A DNA stretch of 52,752 nucleotides from Streptococcus suis 10581 (GCA_000440235.1 ALKQ01000025.1:1-52752), one strand, 5' to 3'. Counted from the first letter of the stretch, positions 1 through 7,553 are shown. A program made the numbers and translations. The notes: generated by a model not told the origin, from the sequence alone.

Positions 1-60
1 GATGAAAAAATTCTATAGATGACTTACGGAAAGAATTTCCTAAGTGAGGTTTGCTAAACT

Positions 61-90
61 AAAAAATGCTTCCCGTTTTTTCGGGAAGCG
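61..90 (-). terminator. Intrinsic terminator-like hairpin, best on the minus strand
   Basis: An 8-bp perfect stem (GCTTCCCG at 68-75 with CGGGAAGC at 82-89) is followed, when read on the minus strand, by a run of T. On the plus strand no U-run follows. No minus-strand gene is visible to its right, so it may be a relic of a unit interrupted by the neighbouring insertion sequence, or act weakly on plus-strand transcripts arriving from outside the window. Confidence 0.4.
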
Positions 91-240
91 TAGTTGTCTA
101 TGGCTGTGTGCTTAACTCAGAATTTTTTACCAAGACAACCTAAAAAATAGTATGCCATTAAATATTGTTTCTGTAAAGACCATTGATGACAATTTGAAAA
201 TTATTTTCAAGGGTTTTCAATACTTTTTAAATCCAGTACA

Positions 241-1575
241 ATGGATTGTATGAGATTTGATGAACGAAATTTTGTGATAGAAATGGATGAATACCGTAGG
301 CAGGAGTTCTTAAAACGGATTCGGGATTATGATGATTCTATCGCTCCAACTATGCGACAGAATGGCTATAAAAGAGTCGATGCAACGGAGCGAACAGTCC
401 TCTTCACTTTCGGAGAAATCACCTTCTCACGAAACCGCTGGCGAAGAGGGCAGAAAACTCTTTATCCGGTAGATGATTGGTTAGGTCTCGAAAGATATAT
501 GCGTTATTCTCCAGAGCTAATTTTTCATATGGCCAAACATGCCTCAAAACTATCTTATAGAGAAGTTTGTAGAACCATCTGTGATACTTACCGTATTGGA
601 GTAACGAAAGATGCTGTGTTGAAAGCTACTAAAGTAGCCGGACAACTCATAGAGGAAAAAGAGCGCTATCGCTTTTATCTGGAGGAAGAACAAGCCCCTC
701 AAAGAATCAAAGCAAGTAAAATATATCTGGAAGGGGACGGTGTGATGGTCAAAACCACTTCATCAGGAAATGAGCCTTCAAATACTGACCTGACACATTT
801 TCTTGTCCATACAGGTGTAAAGCAAGTAACCAAAGATCGTTGGATACTCGAGAATAAACATGAGATTGTTCATGTTAACCATGAGAAAGCTAAAGAAGAG
901 CTGTTAGACTATCTCTATAACCATTTCGAAATTACAGACCAAACTATTCTTATTACTAATTCCGATAACGGGAAGGGGTATACCAAGCGTACCTTTCAAG
1001 AAATTAAAAAGGCGCTAGGGATTAAGCGTCATGAACATTTCTGGGATGAGTACCATCTGAATCAAAAAATAAAGACTTTCTTTAAACCCTATCCAGAAAC
1101 GTTATACAATTTAGCTCAGAAAGCCATCCAGACTCACAAGAAACCTCTGCTCATTACTGTGTTGGACACTGTGGAATCATTCATTGAGACAGAGGAGCAG
1201 TATGAGACTTACTTTAGCTTTCGACAGAAAATGATACGTAACTTTAAGGATACCAAACCAGCTAAATTAAGAAATTTATCCCACAAGGGCATAGGTGTGA
1301 TGGAAAGCCAGCATCGCAAAATCACGTACCGCATGAAACATAGAGGGATGTATTGGTCTATTAATGGAGCTTGTACGATGGCAAAGATGATTCTTCTTGA
1401 GAGGATAGACCAACTAGAACAGTTATTCTTTGGGGATTGGCGCAAATCCTATCAACCTTACCAGAACCAACGTTTTAGCGCTGGACGGGCGAACAAAAAG
1501 ATAAAAGAACCACCTAATATCAGACGTTATCGATCCGGGCATAAGACCGGTCGATGGTTGACTCATGTAAAATAG
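241..1575 (+). CDS. ISLre2-family (UPF0236-type) transposase, apparently intact
   Basis: The 444-residue protein resembles ISLre2-family transposases throughout. It has an N-terminal segment containing FGEITFSR, a central YLEGDGVMVK stretch and ITNSDNGKGY, which could supply two acidic catalytic residues, and a C-terminal GVMESQHRKITYRMKHRG segment that could supply the third. This fits a DDE-type enzyme that moves its own element. No frameshift or internal stop is present, so it could be active. The start is uncertain: no Shine-Dalgarno sequence precedes 241, and a second ATG lies at 250. I could not identify the terminal inverted repeats or the target duplication. The gene stands alone, with no accessory protein. 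Confidence 0.85.
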   Translation: MDCMRFDERNFVIEMDEYRRQEFLKRIRDYDDSIAPTMRQNGYKRVDATERTVLFTFGEITFSRNRWRRGQKTLYPVDDWLGLERYMRYSPELIFHMAKHASKLSYREVCRTICDTYRIGVTKDAVLKATKVAGQLIEEKERYRFYLEEEQAPQRIKASKIYLEGDGVMVKTTSSGNEPSNTDLTHFLVHTGVKQVTKDRWILENKHEIVHVNHEKAKEELLDYLYNHFEITDQTILITNSDNGKGYTKRTFQEIKKALGIKRHEHFWDEYHLNQKIKTFFKPYPETLYNLAQKAIQTHKKPLLITVLDTVESFIETEEQYETYFSFRQKMIRNFKDTKPAKLRNLSHKGIGVMESQHRKITYRMKHRGMYWSINGACTMAKMILLERIDQLEQLFFGDWRKSYQPYQNQRFSAGRANKKIKEPPNIRRYRSGHKTGRWLTHVK

Positions 1576-1649
1576 CATTTATTAATGAAACAAACCATAG
1601 AATACCGCTAAAAAAATGAGATTTTAGGGGCTTTTTCGTTATGTTTTGC

Positions 1650-1678
1650 TTGTGTTTTTGTATGGTTTGTGATACAAT
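1650..1678 (+). promoter_or_regulatory. Candidate promoter of a plus-strand small RNA
   Basis: TTGTGT at 1650-1655 and TACAAT at 1673-1678 are separated by 17 nt. A strong intrinsic terminator lies 130-160 nt downstream (1801-1840), with no credible reading frame between. This would give a plus-strand RNA of roughly 155 nt. The -35 match is weak. Confidence 0.35.
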
Positions 1679-1694
1679 AATATTATTAAGAAAA

Positions 1695-1766
1695 CGAAAA
1701 AAGGTGCAGGAGCGCTAACTCCTACACCACCGATTAAGACAAAAACGGACTTTGCTTAATCAGTCA
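1695..1766 (-). ncRNA. Candidate minus-strand small RNA, about 70 nt
   Basis: On the minus strand, TTGACG (1802-1797) and TACAAT (1778-1773) are spaced 18 nt apart and form a good promoter. A start near 1766 would give an RNA ending at a strong terminator: a 10-bp stem with one C/A mismatch (1703-1712 with 1719-1728) followed by six U (1702-1697). An upstream ATTAAG/CTTAAT pairing (1733-1738 with 1755-1760) adds a second hairpin. The RNA has no start codon and would be fully antisense to the predicted plus-strand transcript. The size and arrangement recall antisense RNAs of type I toxin-antitoxin loci, but no toxin reading frame was found. Its identity is unknown. Confidence 0.45.
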
Positions 1767-1800
1767 AACAGTATTGTAGCACAAAGCAAACAATCACGTC

Positions 1801-1840
1801 AAGACTGAAGCAAAGAAAAAACTTTGTTTCGGTCTTTTTT
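1801..1840 (+). terminator. Strong intrinsic terminator of the plus-strand small-RNA unit
   Basis: A 15-bp stem (1801-1815 with 1822-1836, two wobble pairs) closes a six-A loop and is followed by six T. It is one of the strongest terminators in the window and is not adjacent to any protein gene. Confidence 0.7.
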
Positions 1841-1923
1841 CGTAAGTGAAAACTATCTGCTTTCTTAGGGTTTTAAAGGGATTTTGAGCTTTCCCAAAAA
1901 TTCAGACACAAACAGTGATACAA

Positions 1924-1956
1924 AACACTTGCATTTGCAGGTGTTTTTGTTATAAT
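1924..1956 (+). promoter_or_regulatory. rplU-rpmA promoter overlapping a short hairpin
   Basis: TTGCAT (1929-1934) and TATAAT (1951-1956) are 16 nt apart and sit just before the L21 leader. The -35 lies inside a hairpin (AACAC-TGC/GCA-GTGTT, 1924-1946) followed by T residues. The same sequence could therefore also terminate upstream transcription. Confidence 0.65.
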
Positions 1957-1962
1957 AGGACT

Positions 1963-2187
1963 GTTGACTATGCACATTTCCTGTGCAACCGCACGAATGC
2001 CGTTGCTCTGCAAAAATTAAGCTCAAACGTCGTTGACTTAACTTGGTGAACCTAAGTTCTACCTGCGTCTGCGTCGCCTAGTCTGAACTTAATTTTTATT
2101 GAGCAAGATAAAGTGGTTCGTCCCACGGTACTAGGCGAGTCTTCACATCAAATTCGGGCAAGGCCCAAAAATCATAGGAGGTGCATA
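1963..2187 (+). promoter_or_regulatory. Ribosomal protein L21 leader, interrupted by a BOX-like repeat
   Basis: The segment contains the features I associate with the Firmicutes L21 leader upstream of rplU: the GTGCAACCGCACGAATGCCG block near 1984-2002 and the CGTCCCACGGTACTAGGCGA block at 2119-2138, ending at the AGGAGG ribosome site at 2177. The leader is thought to give autogenous control of L21/L27 synthesis. Here its two halves are separated by about 93 nt of BOX-like sequence. TTGCTC at 2003-2008 and GAGCAA at 2101-2106 flank the insert and can still pair, so the insert would sit on top of a leader stem. Confidence 0.7.
2009..2100 (+). repeat. BOX-like structured repeat inside the L21 leader
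   Basis: The element has near-inverted ends (AAAATTAAG-C near 2013 and CTTAATTTTT near 2089) and a core with GTCGTTGACTT, AGTTCTACCTGCG and GCGTCGCCTAGTCTG. This core matches the BOX-like element at 30192-30298. BOX elements are non-autonomous, intergenic, hairpin-forming repeats known from pneumococcus and S. suis. Confidence 0.65.
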
Positions 2188-2502
2188 ATGAGCACATACG
2201 CAATCATTAAAACTGGCGGCAAACAAGTTAAAGTTGAAGTCGGTCAAGCTATCTACGTTGAAAAATTGAACGTTGAAGCAGGTCAAGAAGTTACTTTCGA
2301 AGAAGTAGTTCTTGTTGGTGGTGAGAAAACTGTTGTGGGTACTCCACTCGTAGCAGGCGCTACTGTTGTTGGTACTGTTGAAAAACAAGGTAAACAGAAA
2401 AAAGTTGTTACCTTCAAGTACAAACCTAAAAAAGGTAGCCACCGTAAACAAGGTCACCGTCAACCTTACACAAAAGTTGTTATCAACGCTATCAACGCTT
2501 AA
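2188..2502 (+). CDS. rplU: 50S ribosomal protein L21
   Basis: This 104-residue protein starts [13 protein letters not shown] and ends with the lysine-rich [19 protein letters not shown] tail characteristic of L21, which binds 23S rRNA domain V in the large subunit. The start at 2188 is fixed by AGGAGG at 2177-2182. A longer in-frame reading from 2113 runs through the leader RNA and is not credible. It is the first gene of an rplU-rpmA unit. Only 45 nt separate it from rpmA, so the prp protease gene often found between these cistrons in Firmicutes is absent here. Confidence 0.97.
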   Translation: MSTYAIIKTGGKQVKVEVGQAIYVEKLNVEAGQEVTFEEVVLVGGEKTVVGTPLVAGATVVGTVEKQGKQKKVVTFKYKPKKGSHRKQGHRQPYTKVVINAINA

Positions 2503-2547
2503 GGCGTAGCTTGAAACAATCATTACAGAAATTCGGAGGAATAACAT

Positions 2548-2841
2548 ATGTTAAACTTGAATCTTGCTAACTTGCAATTTATGGCCCACAAAAAAGGTGG
2601 AGGTTCAACGTCAAACGGTCGTGACTCACAAGCGAAACGCCTTGGTGCGAAAGCTGCTGACGGCCAAACTGTATCAGGTGGTTCAATCCTTTACCGCCAA
2701 CGTGGTACAAAAATCTACCCAGGAGCTAACGTAGGTCGTGGTGGAGATGACACTCTTTACGCTAAAGTAGAAGGCGTTGTACGCTTCGAACGTAAAGGTC
2801 GCGATAAGAAACAAGTATCTGTTTACCCAATCGCTAAGTAA
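2548..2841 (+). CDS. rpmA: 50S ribosomal protein L27, with N-terminal extension
   Basis: This 97-residue protein contains the L27 core [16 protein letters not shown] and continues through [15 protein letters not shown]27 reaches toward the peptidyl transferase centre. As in other Firmicutes, a short extension (NLANLQFM) precedes the mature Ala. In Staphylococcus aureus such an extension is removed by the cysteine protease Prp. Here the residue before the expected cut is Met rather than Phe. The ribosome site GGAGG at 2536-2540 supports the start at 2548. Tandem terminators follow. Confidence 0.97.
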   Translation: MLNLNLANLQFMAHKKGGGSTSNGRDSQAKRLGAKAADGQTVSGGSILYRQRGTKIYPGANVGRGGDDTLYAKVEGVVRFERKGRDKKQVSVYPIAK

Positions 2842-2867
2842 AAAAATGGTCCAGTGGGCCATTTTTT
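2841..2867 (+). terminator. rpmA terminator, first copy
   Basis: AAAATGGTCC and GGGCCATTTT pair around a short loop and are followed by a T-run. It begins at the rpmA stop codon. Confidence 0.8.
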
Positions 2868-2894
2868 CTTGGGCTCTAGAAACAGAAGAAGCGC

Positions 2895-2919
2895 AAATGG
2901 TCCAGTGGACCATTTTTTC
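2895..2919 (+). terminator. rpmA terminator, near-identical second copy
   Basis: AAATGGTCC pairs perfectly with GGACCATTT, followed by T residues. Stem and loop match the first terminator about 50 nt upstream except for one base, indicating a local duplication. Confidence 0.75.
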
Positions 2920-2944
2920 TTGCCTTTTTTAAATTAAATGAAAG

Positions 2945-3205
2945 GCAAAGGTTCGGGGAACCTTTTTAGCAACTCTCCTTGAAATAAAAGAGGGAGTTGA
3001 GCTAGAAATAGCAAACAATAGGCTTTCCGAGTTGTTTTCGGAGAGTCTTTTTTGTAATTTGATTTTGCTATTTAAAAGTGTGCGATAGAAGTGATTCAAG
3101 ACGGCAATATCTTCCCTATAGGATAAAAATATTTTGCCTTCTGCACTGTTACGCTGCCTATAAGTTCTACGTTCAGTAGTAGATGAAATGTTCAGAGGAA
3201 GCGGT
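2945..3205 (+). other. Hairpin-rich non-coding stretch
   Basis: The gap between rpmA and the LysR gene is about 570 nt. After the twin terminators it contains AAGGTTC/GAACCTT followed by T5 (about 2948-2969), a CAACTC/GAGTTG hairpin (about 2971-3001), and a CTTTCCGA/TCGGAGAG hairpin followed by T6 (about 3022-3053). No convincing gene was found on either strand between 2945 and 3205. It may be a graveyard of terminators or small RNAs. Confidence 0.4.
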
Positions 3206-3337
3206 ATGGGTTCCACCTTAGTAAAATTAGTCATCGATGATTTGGCGAACAGAAATTCCAAAGCCTTTCAAATTGCAGTTGAAGAAGAGAAATTGGGAAC
3301 CTGGAAGTTATATAAGAGAAGAATAGTCTATTTGTGA
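3206..3337 (+). CDS. Possible small protein of unknown function
   Basis: A 43-residue frame starts MGSTLVKLVIDDLANRN and ends KLYKRRIVYL, with AGAGGAA about 6 nt before the ATG. A terminator hairpin follows directly at 3338. Composition is plausible for a small, partly helical protein, but I recognise no family and the frame may be chance. Function is unknown. Confidence 0.2.
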   Translation: MGSTLVKLVIDDLANRNSKAFQIAVEEEKLGTWKLYKRRIVYL

Positions 3338-3371
3338 AAACGCAAGAGTTCAGCAAATTCTTGCGTTTTTT
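3338..3371 (+). terminator. Intrinsic terminator upstream of the LysR gene
   Basis: AACGCAAGA and TCTTGCGTT form a 9-bp stem followed by six T. TATAAT at 3374-3379 follows immediately and is the probable -10 box of the LysR-lspA-rluD unit. Confidence 0.7.
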
Positions 3372-3408
3372 GATATAATGGTAGAAGCAGTTTTAAGAGG
3401 TATCAGGT

Positions 3409-4323
3409 ATGAATATTCAACAATTACGCTACGTTGTAGCCATTGCCAACAGTGGTACTTTTCGGGAAGCAGCAGAGAAAATGTACGTTTCCCAGCCTAG
3501 TTTGTCCATTTCCATTCGTGATTTGGAAAAAGAGTTAGGTTTTCAAATTTTTAGCCGAACTAGTTCAGGGACTTTTTTGACACAAAAAGGGATGGAATTC
3601 TATGAGAAAGCTCAGGCTTTAGTTAAGGGATTTGATCAGTTTGAGCATCTCTATTTGCAACCTGAAGAAGGTGAGAAGACTTTTTCAATTTCAAGTCAGC
3701 ATTATGATTTTCTTCCCCCATTGATTACGGAGTTCTCTCGTAGCCACCCGCAGTACCCTCATTTTCGTATTTTTGAATCAACTACAGTACAGATTTTAGA
3801 TGAGGTTGCTCAAGGTTATAGCGAGCTTGGTATTATTTATTTGAACGAGAGAAATACAAAAGGAATCATGCAGAAATTGGATAAACTTCACTTGCAAGCT
3901 GTGGATTTGTCTGCATTTCAGACTCATATCTACCTTCGTGAAGATCATCCTTTGACAAAGAAAGCTGAGATTGATCCAGCAGATTTGGTAGGTCTACCTA
4001 CCGTACGGTTCACTCAAGAAAAAGAGGCTTATCTTTATTATTCCGAGAACTTGATTGATACGTCGGATTCCTCAGTTGTGTTTGATGTGACAGACCGTGC
4101 TACTTTGAATGGAATTTTGGAGCGTACGGATGCCTATGCAACTGGTTCGGGCTATCTTGATGACGAGAGTGTCAATGGCATTACCGTAATTCCTCTCAAA
4201 GGAAAGGTAGACAATCGCATGGTCTACGTTAAACGAGCTAATGATGAACTTAGTTCTTGTGCCAAAGACTTTATTGAAACCATGCAGGCATATTTTGATA
4301 AGAAGAAGGATGAAAATGCGTAA
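3409..4323 (+). CDS. LysR-family transcriptional regulator
   Basis: This 304-residue protein has an N-terminal winged helix-turn-helix (residues 1-60; REAAEKMYVSQPSLSISIRD is the typical LysR recognition segment) and a C-terminal periplasmic-binding-like effector domain (about 90-295). The ligand and regulon cannot be read from the sequence. The MNIQQLRYVVAIANSGTFRE start resembles the streptococcal CpsY/MtaR group, which regulates methionine supply or surface properties, but that assignment is tentative. The gene overlaps lspA by 8 nt and so probably shares a transcript with lspA and rluD. A GAGG box precedes the start. Confidence 0.9.
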   Translation: MNIQQLRYVVAIANSGTFREAAEKMYVSQPSLSISIRDLEKELGFQIFSRTSSGTFLTQKGMEFYEKAQALVKGFDQFEHLYLQPEEGEKTFSISSQHYDFLPPLITEFSRSHPQYPHFRIFESTTVQILDEVAQGYSELGIIYLNERNTKGIMQKLDKLHLQAVDLSAFQTHIYLREDHPLTKKAEIDPADLVGLPTVRFTQEKEAYLYYSENLIDTSDSSVVFDVTDRATLNGILERTDAYATGSGYLDDESVNGITVIPLKGKVDNRMVYVKRANDELSSCAKDFIETMQAYFDKKKDENA

Positions 4324-4780
4324 AATTGGATTTCCATTTTTGATGGTAGTATTAATTGGTTTGGACCAGTTTGTAAAAGCTTGGACAGTTGCCAATATTG
4401 AATTAGATACGGTAACGGAATTTATACCAGGATTGATGAGCTTGGCTTATCTAAGAAATTATGGTGCTGCCTGGTCGATTTTACAAAATCAGCAGTGGTT
4501 TTTCACGATAATGACAATTGTTGCTGTGACAGGCCTAGTGTGGTACTATATCAAACAGATCAAGGGCAATATCTGGACTTTATTCAGTCTGTCTTTGATG
4601 ATTGCTGGTGCTCTTGGAAATTTTATTGATCGTCTTAGATTGGGATATGTGGTGGACATGTTTCACTTGGATTTTATTGGTTTCCCTGTATTTAATGTAG
4701 CAGATGCTTGTCTGACAGTTGGTGTAGGTATTTTATTTATTTGTATTATGAAAGAAGAGAGAAATGGAAGTAAGAGTTGA
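4316..4780 (+). CDS. lspA: Lipoprotein signal peptidase (signal peptidase II)
   Basis: This 154-residue membrane protein removes signal peptides from prolipoproteins after lipid attachment. It has four predicted membrane segments and both conserved aspartate motifs, GNFIDR and FNVADA, which hold the catalytic pair. I chose 4316 because AAGGA lies 5 nt before it. An in-frame ATG at 4310 is the alternative. The start overlaps the LysR stop, and the 3' end overlaps rluD by 17 nt, so the three genes are translationally linked. Confidence 0.95.
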   Translation: MRKIGFPFLMVVLIGLDQFVKAWTVANIELDTVTEFIPGLMSLAYLRNYGAAWSILQNQQWFFTIMTIVAVTGLVWYYIKQIKGNIWTLFSLSLMIAGALGNFIDRLRLGYVVDMFHLDFIGFPVFNVADACLTVGVGILFICIMKEERNGSKS

Positions 4781-5657
4781 GGTTGGTGGTATTCGTTTGG
4801 ATAAGGCATTGTCGGATTTGACGGATTTGTCTCGTTCGGTTGCAAATGAGCAGATTAAGGCTGGTCAGGTTTTGGTCAATGGACAGCCTAAAAAAGCTAA
4901 ATATAGTGTGCAGGTTGGGGATGTTCTAACCTATCAAATTCCTGAAGTAGAAGAAATCGACTATGTTGCTGAGGATATTCCTTTAGAGATTGTCTTTCAG
5001 GACGAGGATGTTGCTGTTGTAAATAAACCTCAAGGGATGGTCGTTCATCCGTCGGCTGGTCACACGTCTGGGACGCTAGTTAATGCTCTCCTTTATCACG
5101 TAAAAGATTTGTCAGGCATCAATGGTATCTTGCGACCAGGTATTGTCCATCGGATTGACAAGGATACATCTGGCTTGCTCATGATTGCTAAAAACGATGA
5201 TGCCCATACAAAGCTTGCTGCTGAATTGAAAGATAAGAAATCCCTTCGTAAGTATTGGGCTATTGTACACGGCAATCTACCAAATGATCGCGGAGTAATT
5301 GAGGCGTCGATTGGTCGTTCTGAAAAAGACCGCAAGAAACAAGCGGTGACTGCCAAAGGGAAACAAGCGGTGACACGTTTTCAGGTTTTGGAGCGGTTTG
5401 GTGACTACACTTTGGTGGAATTGACCTTGGAAACAGGACGAACTCACCAAATTCGTGTCCACATGGCTTATATTGGTCATCCGGTTGCGGGTGATGAAGC
5501 TTACGGCCCAAGGAAAACACTAAAAGGGCATGGGCAATTTCTTCATGCCAGAACGCTTGGATTTACCCATCCGAGAACTGGCGAGGTTGTTGAATTTACG
5601 GCAGAAGCGCCAGCTATTTTTCAGGAGGCACTTGAAAAACTGCGCAAGGCTGAATAA
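4764..5657 (+). CDS. rluD: 23S rRNA pseudouridine synthase, RluD type
   Basis: The 297-residue protein has an N-terminal S4-like RNA-binding domain (about 10-75: RLDKALSDL, GQVLVNG) and a RluA-type catalytic domain. The motif HRIDKDTSGLL carries the nucleophilic Asp, and GRTHQIRVH is also typical. It converts uridines of 23S rRNA (helix 69 in RluD proper) to pseudouridine. Related paralogues (RluC, RluA) share these motifs, so the exact target is inferred from the S4 domain and the lspA-rluD gene order common in streptococci. Confidence 0.92.
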   Translation: MEVRVEVGGIRLDKALSDLTDLSRSVANEQIKAGQVLVNGQPKKAKYSVQVGDVLTYQIPEVEEIDYVAEDIPLEIVFQDEDVAVVNKPQGMVVHPSAGHTSGTLVNALLYHVKDLSGINGILRPGIVHRIDKDTSGLLMIAKNDDAHTKLAAELKDKKSLRKYWAIVHGNLPNDRGVIEASIGRSEKDRKKQAVTAKGKQAVTRFQVLERFGDYTLVELTLETGRTHQIRVHMAYIGHPVAGDEAYGPRKTLKGHGQFLHARTLGFTHPRTGEVVEFTAEAPAIFQEALEKLRKAE

Positions 5658-5678
5658 TAGTATGAAAACCTTATCATC

Positions 5679-5707
5679 TTGCCCATTTTTTCAACAAATG
5701 CTATACT
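5679..5707 (+). promoter_or_regulatory. Promoter of the PhnA-like gene
   Basis: TTGCCC (5679-5684) and TATACT (5702-5707) are spaced by 17 nt, followed by AAGGAG before the ATG at 5738. Confidence 0.6.
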
Positions 5708-5737
5708 AGAACATGAAAAATGTTAAGGAGAGTAAGA

Positions 5738-6076
5738 ATGGAAACTTTACCAAATTGTCCAAAATGTAATTCTGAATATGTCTATGAAGACGGTGCCCTC
5801 TTGGTTTGCCCTGAGTGTGCTTACGAGTGGAACCCAGCAGATGTAGCTGAGGAAGAAAGTGGACCTGTTGCAATTGATGCTAACGGTAATCGTTTGGCGG
5901 ACGGCGATACTGTGACGCTTATCAAAGATTTGAAAGTGAAGGGTGCGCCTAAGGACCTTAAACAAGGTACACGTGTTAAAGGCATCCGTATCGTTGAAGG
6001 CGATCACAATATTGATTGTAAAATCGATGGTTTTGGTGCCATGAAGTTAAAATCTGAATTTGTTAAGAAAATCTAA
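5738..6076 (+). CDS. PhnA/YjdM-family zinc ribbon protein
   Basis: The 112-residue protein begins [10 protein letters not shown] and has two CxxC pairs (CPKC, CPEC) that form an N-terminal zinc ribbon, followed by an SH3-like KOW-type domain ([23 protein letters not shown]). It belongs to the PhnA (YjdM) family. Despite the name, E. coli PhnA is not required for phosphonate use, and the cellular role is unknown. The start at 5738 follows AAGGAG with good spacing. It has its own promoter and a palindromic terminator, so it is probably monocistronic. Confidence 0.88.
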   Translation: METLPNCPKCNSEYVYEDGALLVCPECAYEWNPADVAEEESGPVAIDANGNRLADGDTVTLIKDLKVKGAPKDLKQGTRVKGIRIVEGDHNIDCKIDGFGAMKLKSEFVKKI

Positions 6077-6082
6077 GAGAGA

Positions 6083-6105
6083 GGACTGGTTAACCAGTCT
6101 TTTCC
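6083..6105 (+). terminator. Terminator after the PhnA-like gene
   Basis: The perfect palindrome GACTGGTTAACCAGTC is followed by TTTT. Confidence 0.65.
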
Positions 6106-6123
6106 TGTTTTTGAAAGGATAGT

Positions 6124-6771
6124 ATGAAGAATCAAAGTTTTTTATTTTATAGCAGATGTTTACTGGCTGCTTTAGCGATTACGGGAACTGCTCTAGAAAT
6201 CATTAAATACGGTATCGGGATGCTCATGTATTATACGGTACAATCTAATTTATTGGTATCTCTGTTCGCTGTCTATATGGTCTATGCCATGAGTAAAAGT
6301 GTGGATTTACAGACGTCACGTTTTCTTCGGATAAAGGCTGCTGTAACCATGTCTATCATGATTACCTGTGTAGTCTATCACTTTATGTTGGCACCTTTGG
6401 CAGACGATTTCTGGCGACTTGAAAATCTACTCTGCCATTATATTGTTCCCTTATATTTTTTGTTAGATACCCTAATAGTAGATCGTCAGCAACAGTACAA
6501 GTGGTTTGACCCGATTTGGTGGACGCTTTTGCCTGTTCTCTACATGATTTTTGGTCTAGTGAATGGTCTTTTCATAAAAATTCCAATCCCAGATGCTCAG
6601 GACAGTCCTTTTGCTTATTTCTTTCTCAATGTCCCTAAGTATGGTTGGACCTATGTTTTGACTTATGCTGGAGTCATCTTTGTCGCCTATCTAGTCTGCG
6701 GTTTTCTGTTGGCGGGACTAAAATCCATAAACCTTAAGACTTCATTGTCTTTTGGAAAAAATTCTCAGTAA
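6124..6771 (+). CDS. Pr6Pr-family integral membrane protein
   Basis: This 215-residue protein has about six hydrophobic segments and resembles the Pr6Pr (FAR-17a/AIG1-like) membrane family, with the YTVQSNLL, CHYIVPLYFLLD and YGWTYVLTYA stretches usual for it. The biochemical role is not established. AAAGGAT precedes the ATG. It lies between the PhnA-like gene and the pyr region and shows no functional link to either. Confidence 0.75.
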   Translation: MKNQSFLFYSRCLLAALAITGTALEIIKYGIGMLMYYTVQSNLLVSLFAVYMVYAMSKSVDLQTSRFLRIKAAVTMSIMITCVVYHFMLAPLADDFWRLENLLCHYIVPLYFLLDTLIVDRQQQYKWFDPIWWTLLPVLYMIFGLVNGLFIKIPIPDAQDSPFAYFFLNVPKYGWTYVLTYAGVIFVAYLVCGFLLAGLKSINLKTSLSFGKNSQ

Positions 6772-6805
6772 AATCCGATAATTTCTATATTTTTTCAGAA
6801 AAAAA

Positions 6806-6834
6806 TTGTCAAGGCTGAGATTTTATGCTATACT
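6806..6834 (+). promoter_or_regulatory. pyrR operon promoter
   Basis: TTGTCA (6806-6811) and TATACT (6829-6834) are separated by exactly 17 nt, placing the start about 10 nt before the PyrR attenuator. Confidence 0.8.
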
Positions 6835-6840
6835 CTGCTT

Positions 6841-6956
6841 AATAAATCCTTTAAAACCTGTCCAGAGAGGCAGACAAGGAGCAACGTGTTAAGCAGGTTA
6901 GTCGAATTACTAGCCTATATTTTCATAGTCTCCTTGTGTAGAGGGGACTTTTTTCT
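6841..6956 (+). promoter_or_regulatory. PyrR-controlled attenuator
   Basis: A PyrR-binding loop (stem CTG/CAG with loop TCCAGAGAGG, 6858-6873) matches the known anti-antiterminator consensus. GACAAGGAG (6873-6881) can pair with CTCCTTGTG (6930-6938) to form the antiterminator. The alternative is an AGTCTCC/GGGGACT hairpin with a T-run (6926-6955), the terminator. With UMP or UTP bound, PyrR stabilises the binding loop and so favours termination. Confidence 0.9.
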
Positions 6957-6975
6957 ATATTTTTTGGAGGTCTTT

Positions 6976-7497
6976 ATGAAGACAAAAGAAATCGTTGACG
7001 ATATGACCATGAAACGGGCTATTACCCGTATCACTTATGAAATTATCGAGCGGAACAAGAATTTGGAAAATATTGTTCTGGCGGGTATTAAAACCCGTGG
7101 GGTATTCATAGCAAAACGTATCCAAGAAAGACTGAAACAGTTAGAGGGTGTCGATGTTCCATTGGGTGAATTGGATACTAAGCCTTTCCGTGATGATGTA
7201 AAAGTCGAAGAAGATACGACAAGCATGACTGCTGATGTGAATGACCGTGATGTTATTTTGGTAGATGATGTGCTTTATACAGGCCGAACCATTCGTGCGG
7301 CTATTGACAACATAGTGTCCTTGGGCCGTCCAGCTCGTGTTAGTTTAGCGGTACTTGTGGATCGTGGACACAGGGAGTTGCCTATTCGAGCAGATTATGT
7401 TGGGAAGAACATTCCGACTAGTCGTTCGGAAGAAATCATCGTTCACATGGCTGAAATCGATGGTCAGGATTGTGTCCTCTTAGTCGAGGGAGCTTAG
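6976..7497 (+). CDS. pyrR: Bifunctional pyr operon attenuation regulator / uracil phosphoribosyltransferase
   Basis: This 173-residue PyrR begins MKTKEIVDD and contains the PRPP-binding motif [13 protein letters not shown], which places it among type I phosphoribosyltransferases. It binds pyr mRNA leaders in response to uridine nucleotides and has a weak uracil phosphoribosyltransferase activity. The start at 6976 is fixed by GGAGG at 6966-6970. The longer in-frame reading from 6886 overlaps the attenuator. It heads a pyrR-pyrB-carA series, and its own leader carries a textbook PyrR target. Confidence 0.96.
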   Translation: MKTKEIVDDMTMKRAITRITYEIIERNKNLENIVLAGIKTRGVFIAKRIQERLKQLEGVDVPLGELDTKPFRDDVKVEEDTTSMTADVNDRDVILVDDVLYTGRTIRAAIDNIVSLGRPARVSLAVLVDRGHRELPIRADYVGKNIPTSRSEEIIVHMAEIDGQDCVLLVEGA

Positions 7498-7553
7498 TCG
7501 TTTATTTTTCAACTCAATATTCTACATTTTATATCCTAAAGGCAGGTATCGTC

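Noticed and set aside
1..240. Left inverted repeat of the ISLre2 element.
   Set aside because: Only weak matches to the sequence after the transposase were found, so the ends and target duplication stay undefined.
1641..1718. A 25-codon frame on the plus strand encoding a Cys-rich hydrophobic peptide, considered as a type I toxin.
   Set aside because: It has no ribosome site, spans the predicted small-RNA promoter and ends in the hairpin. The composition could be chance.
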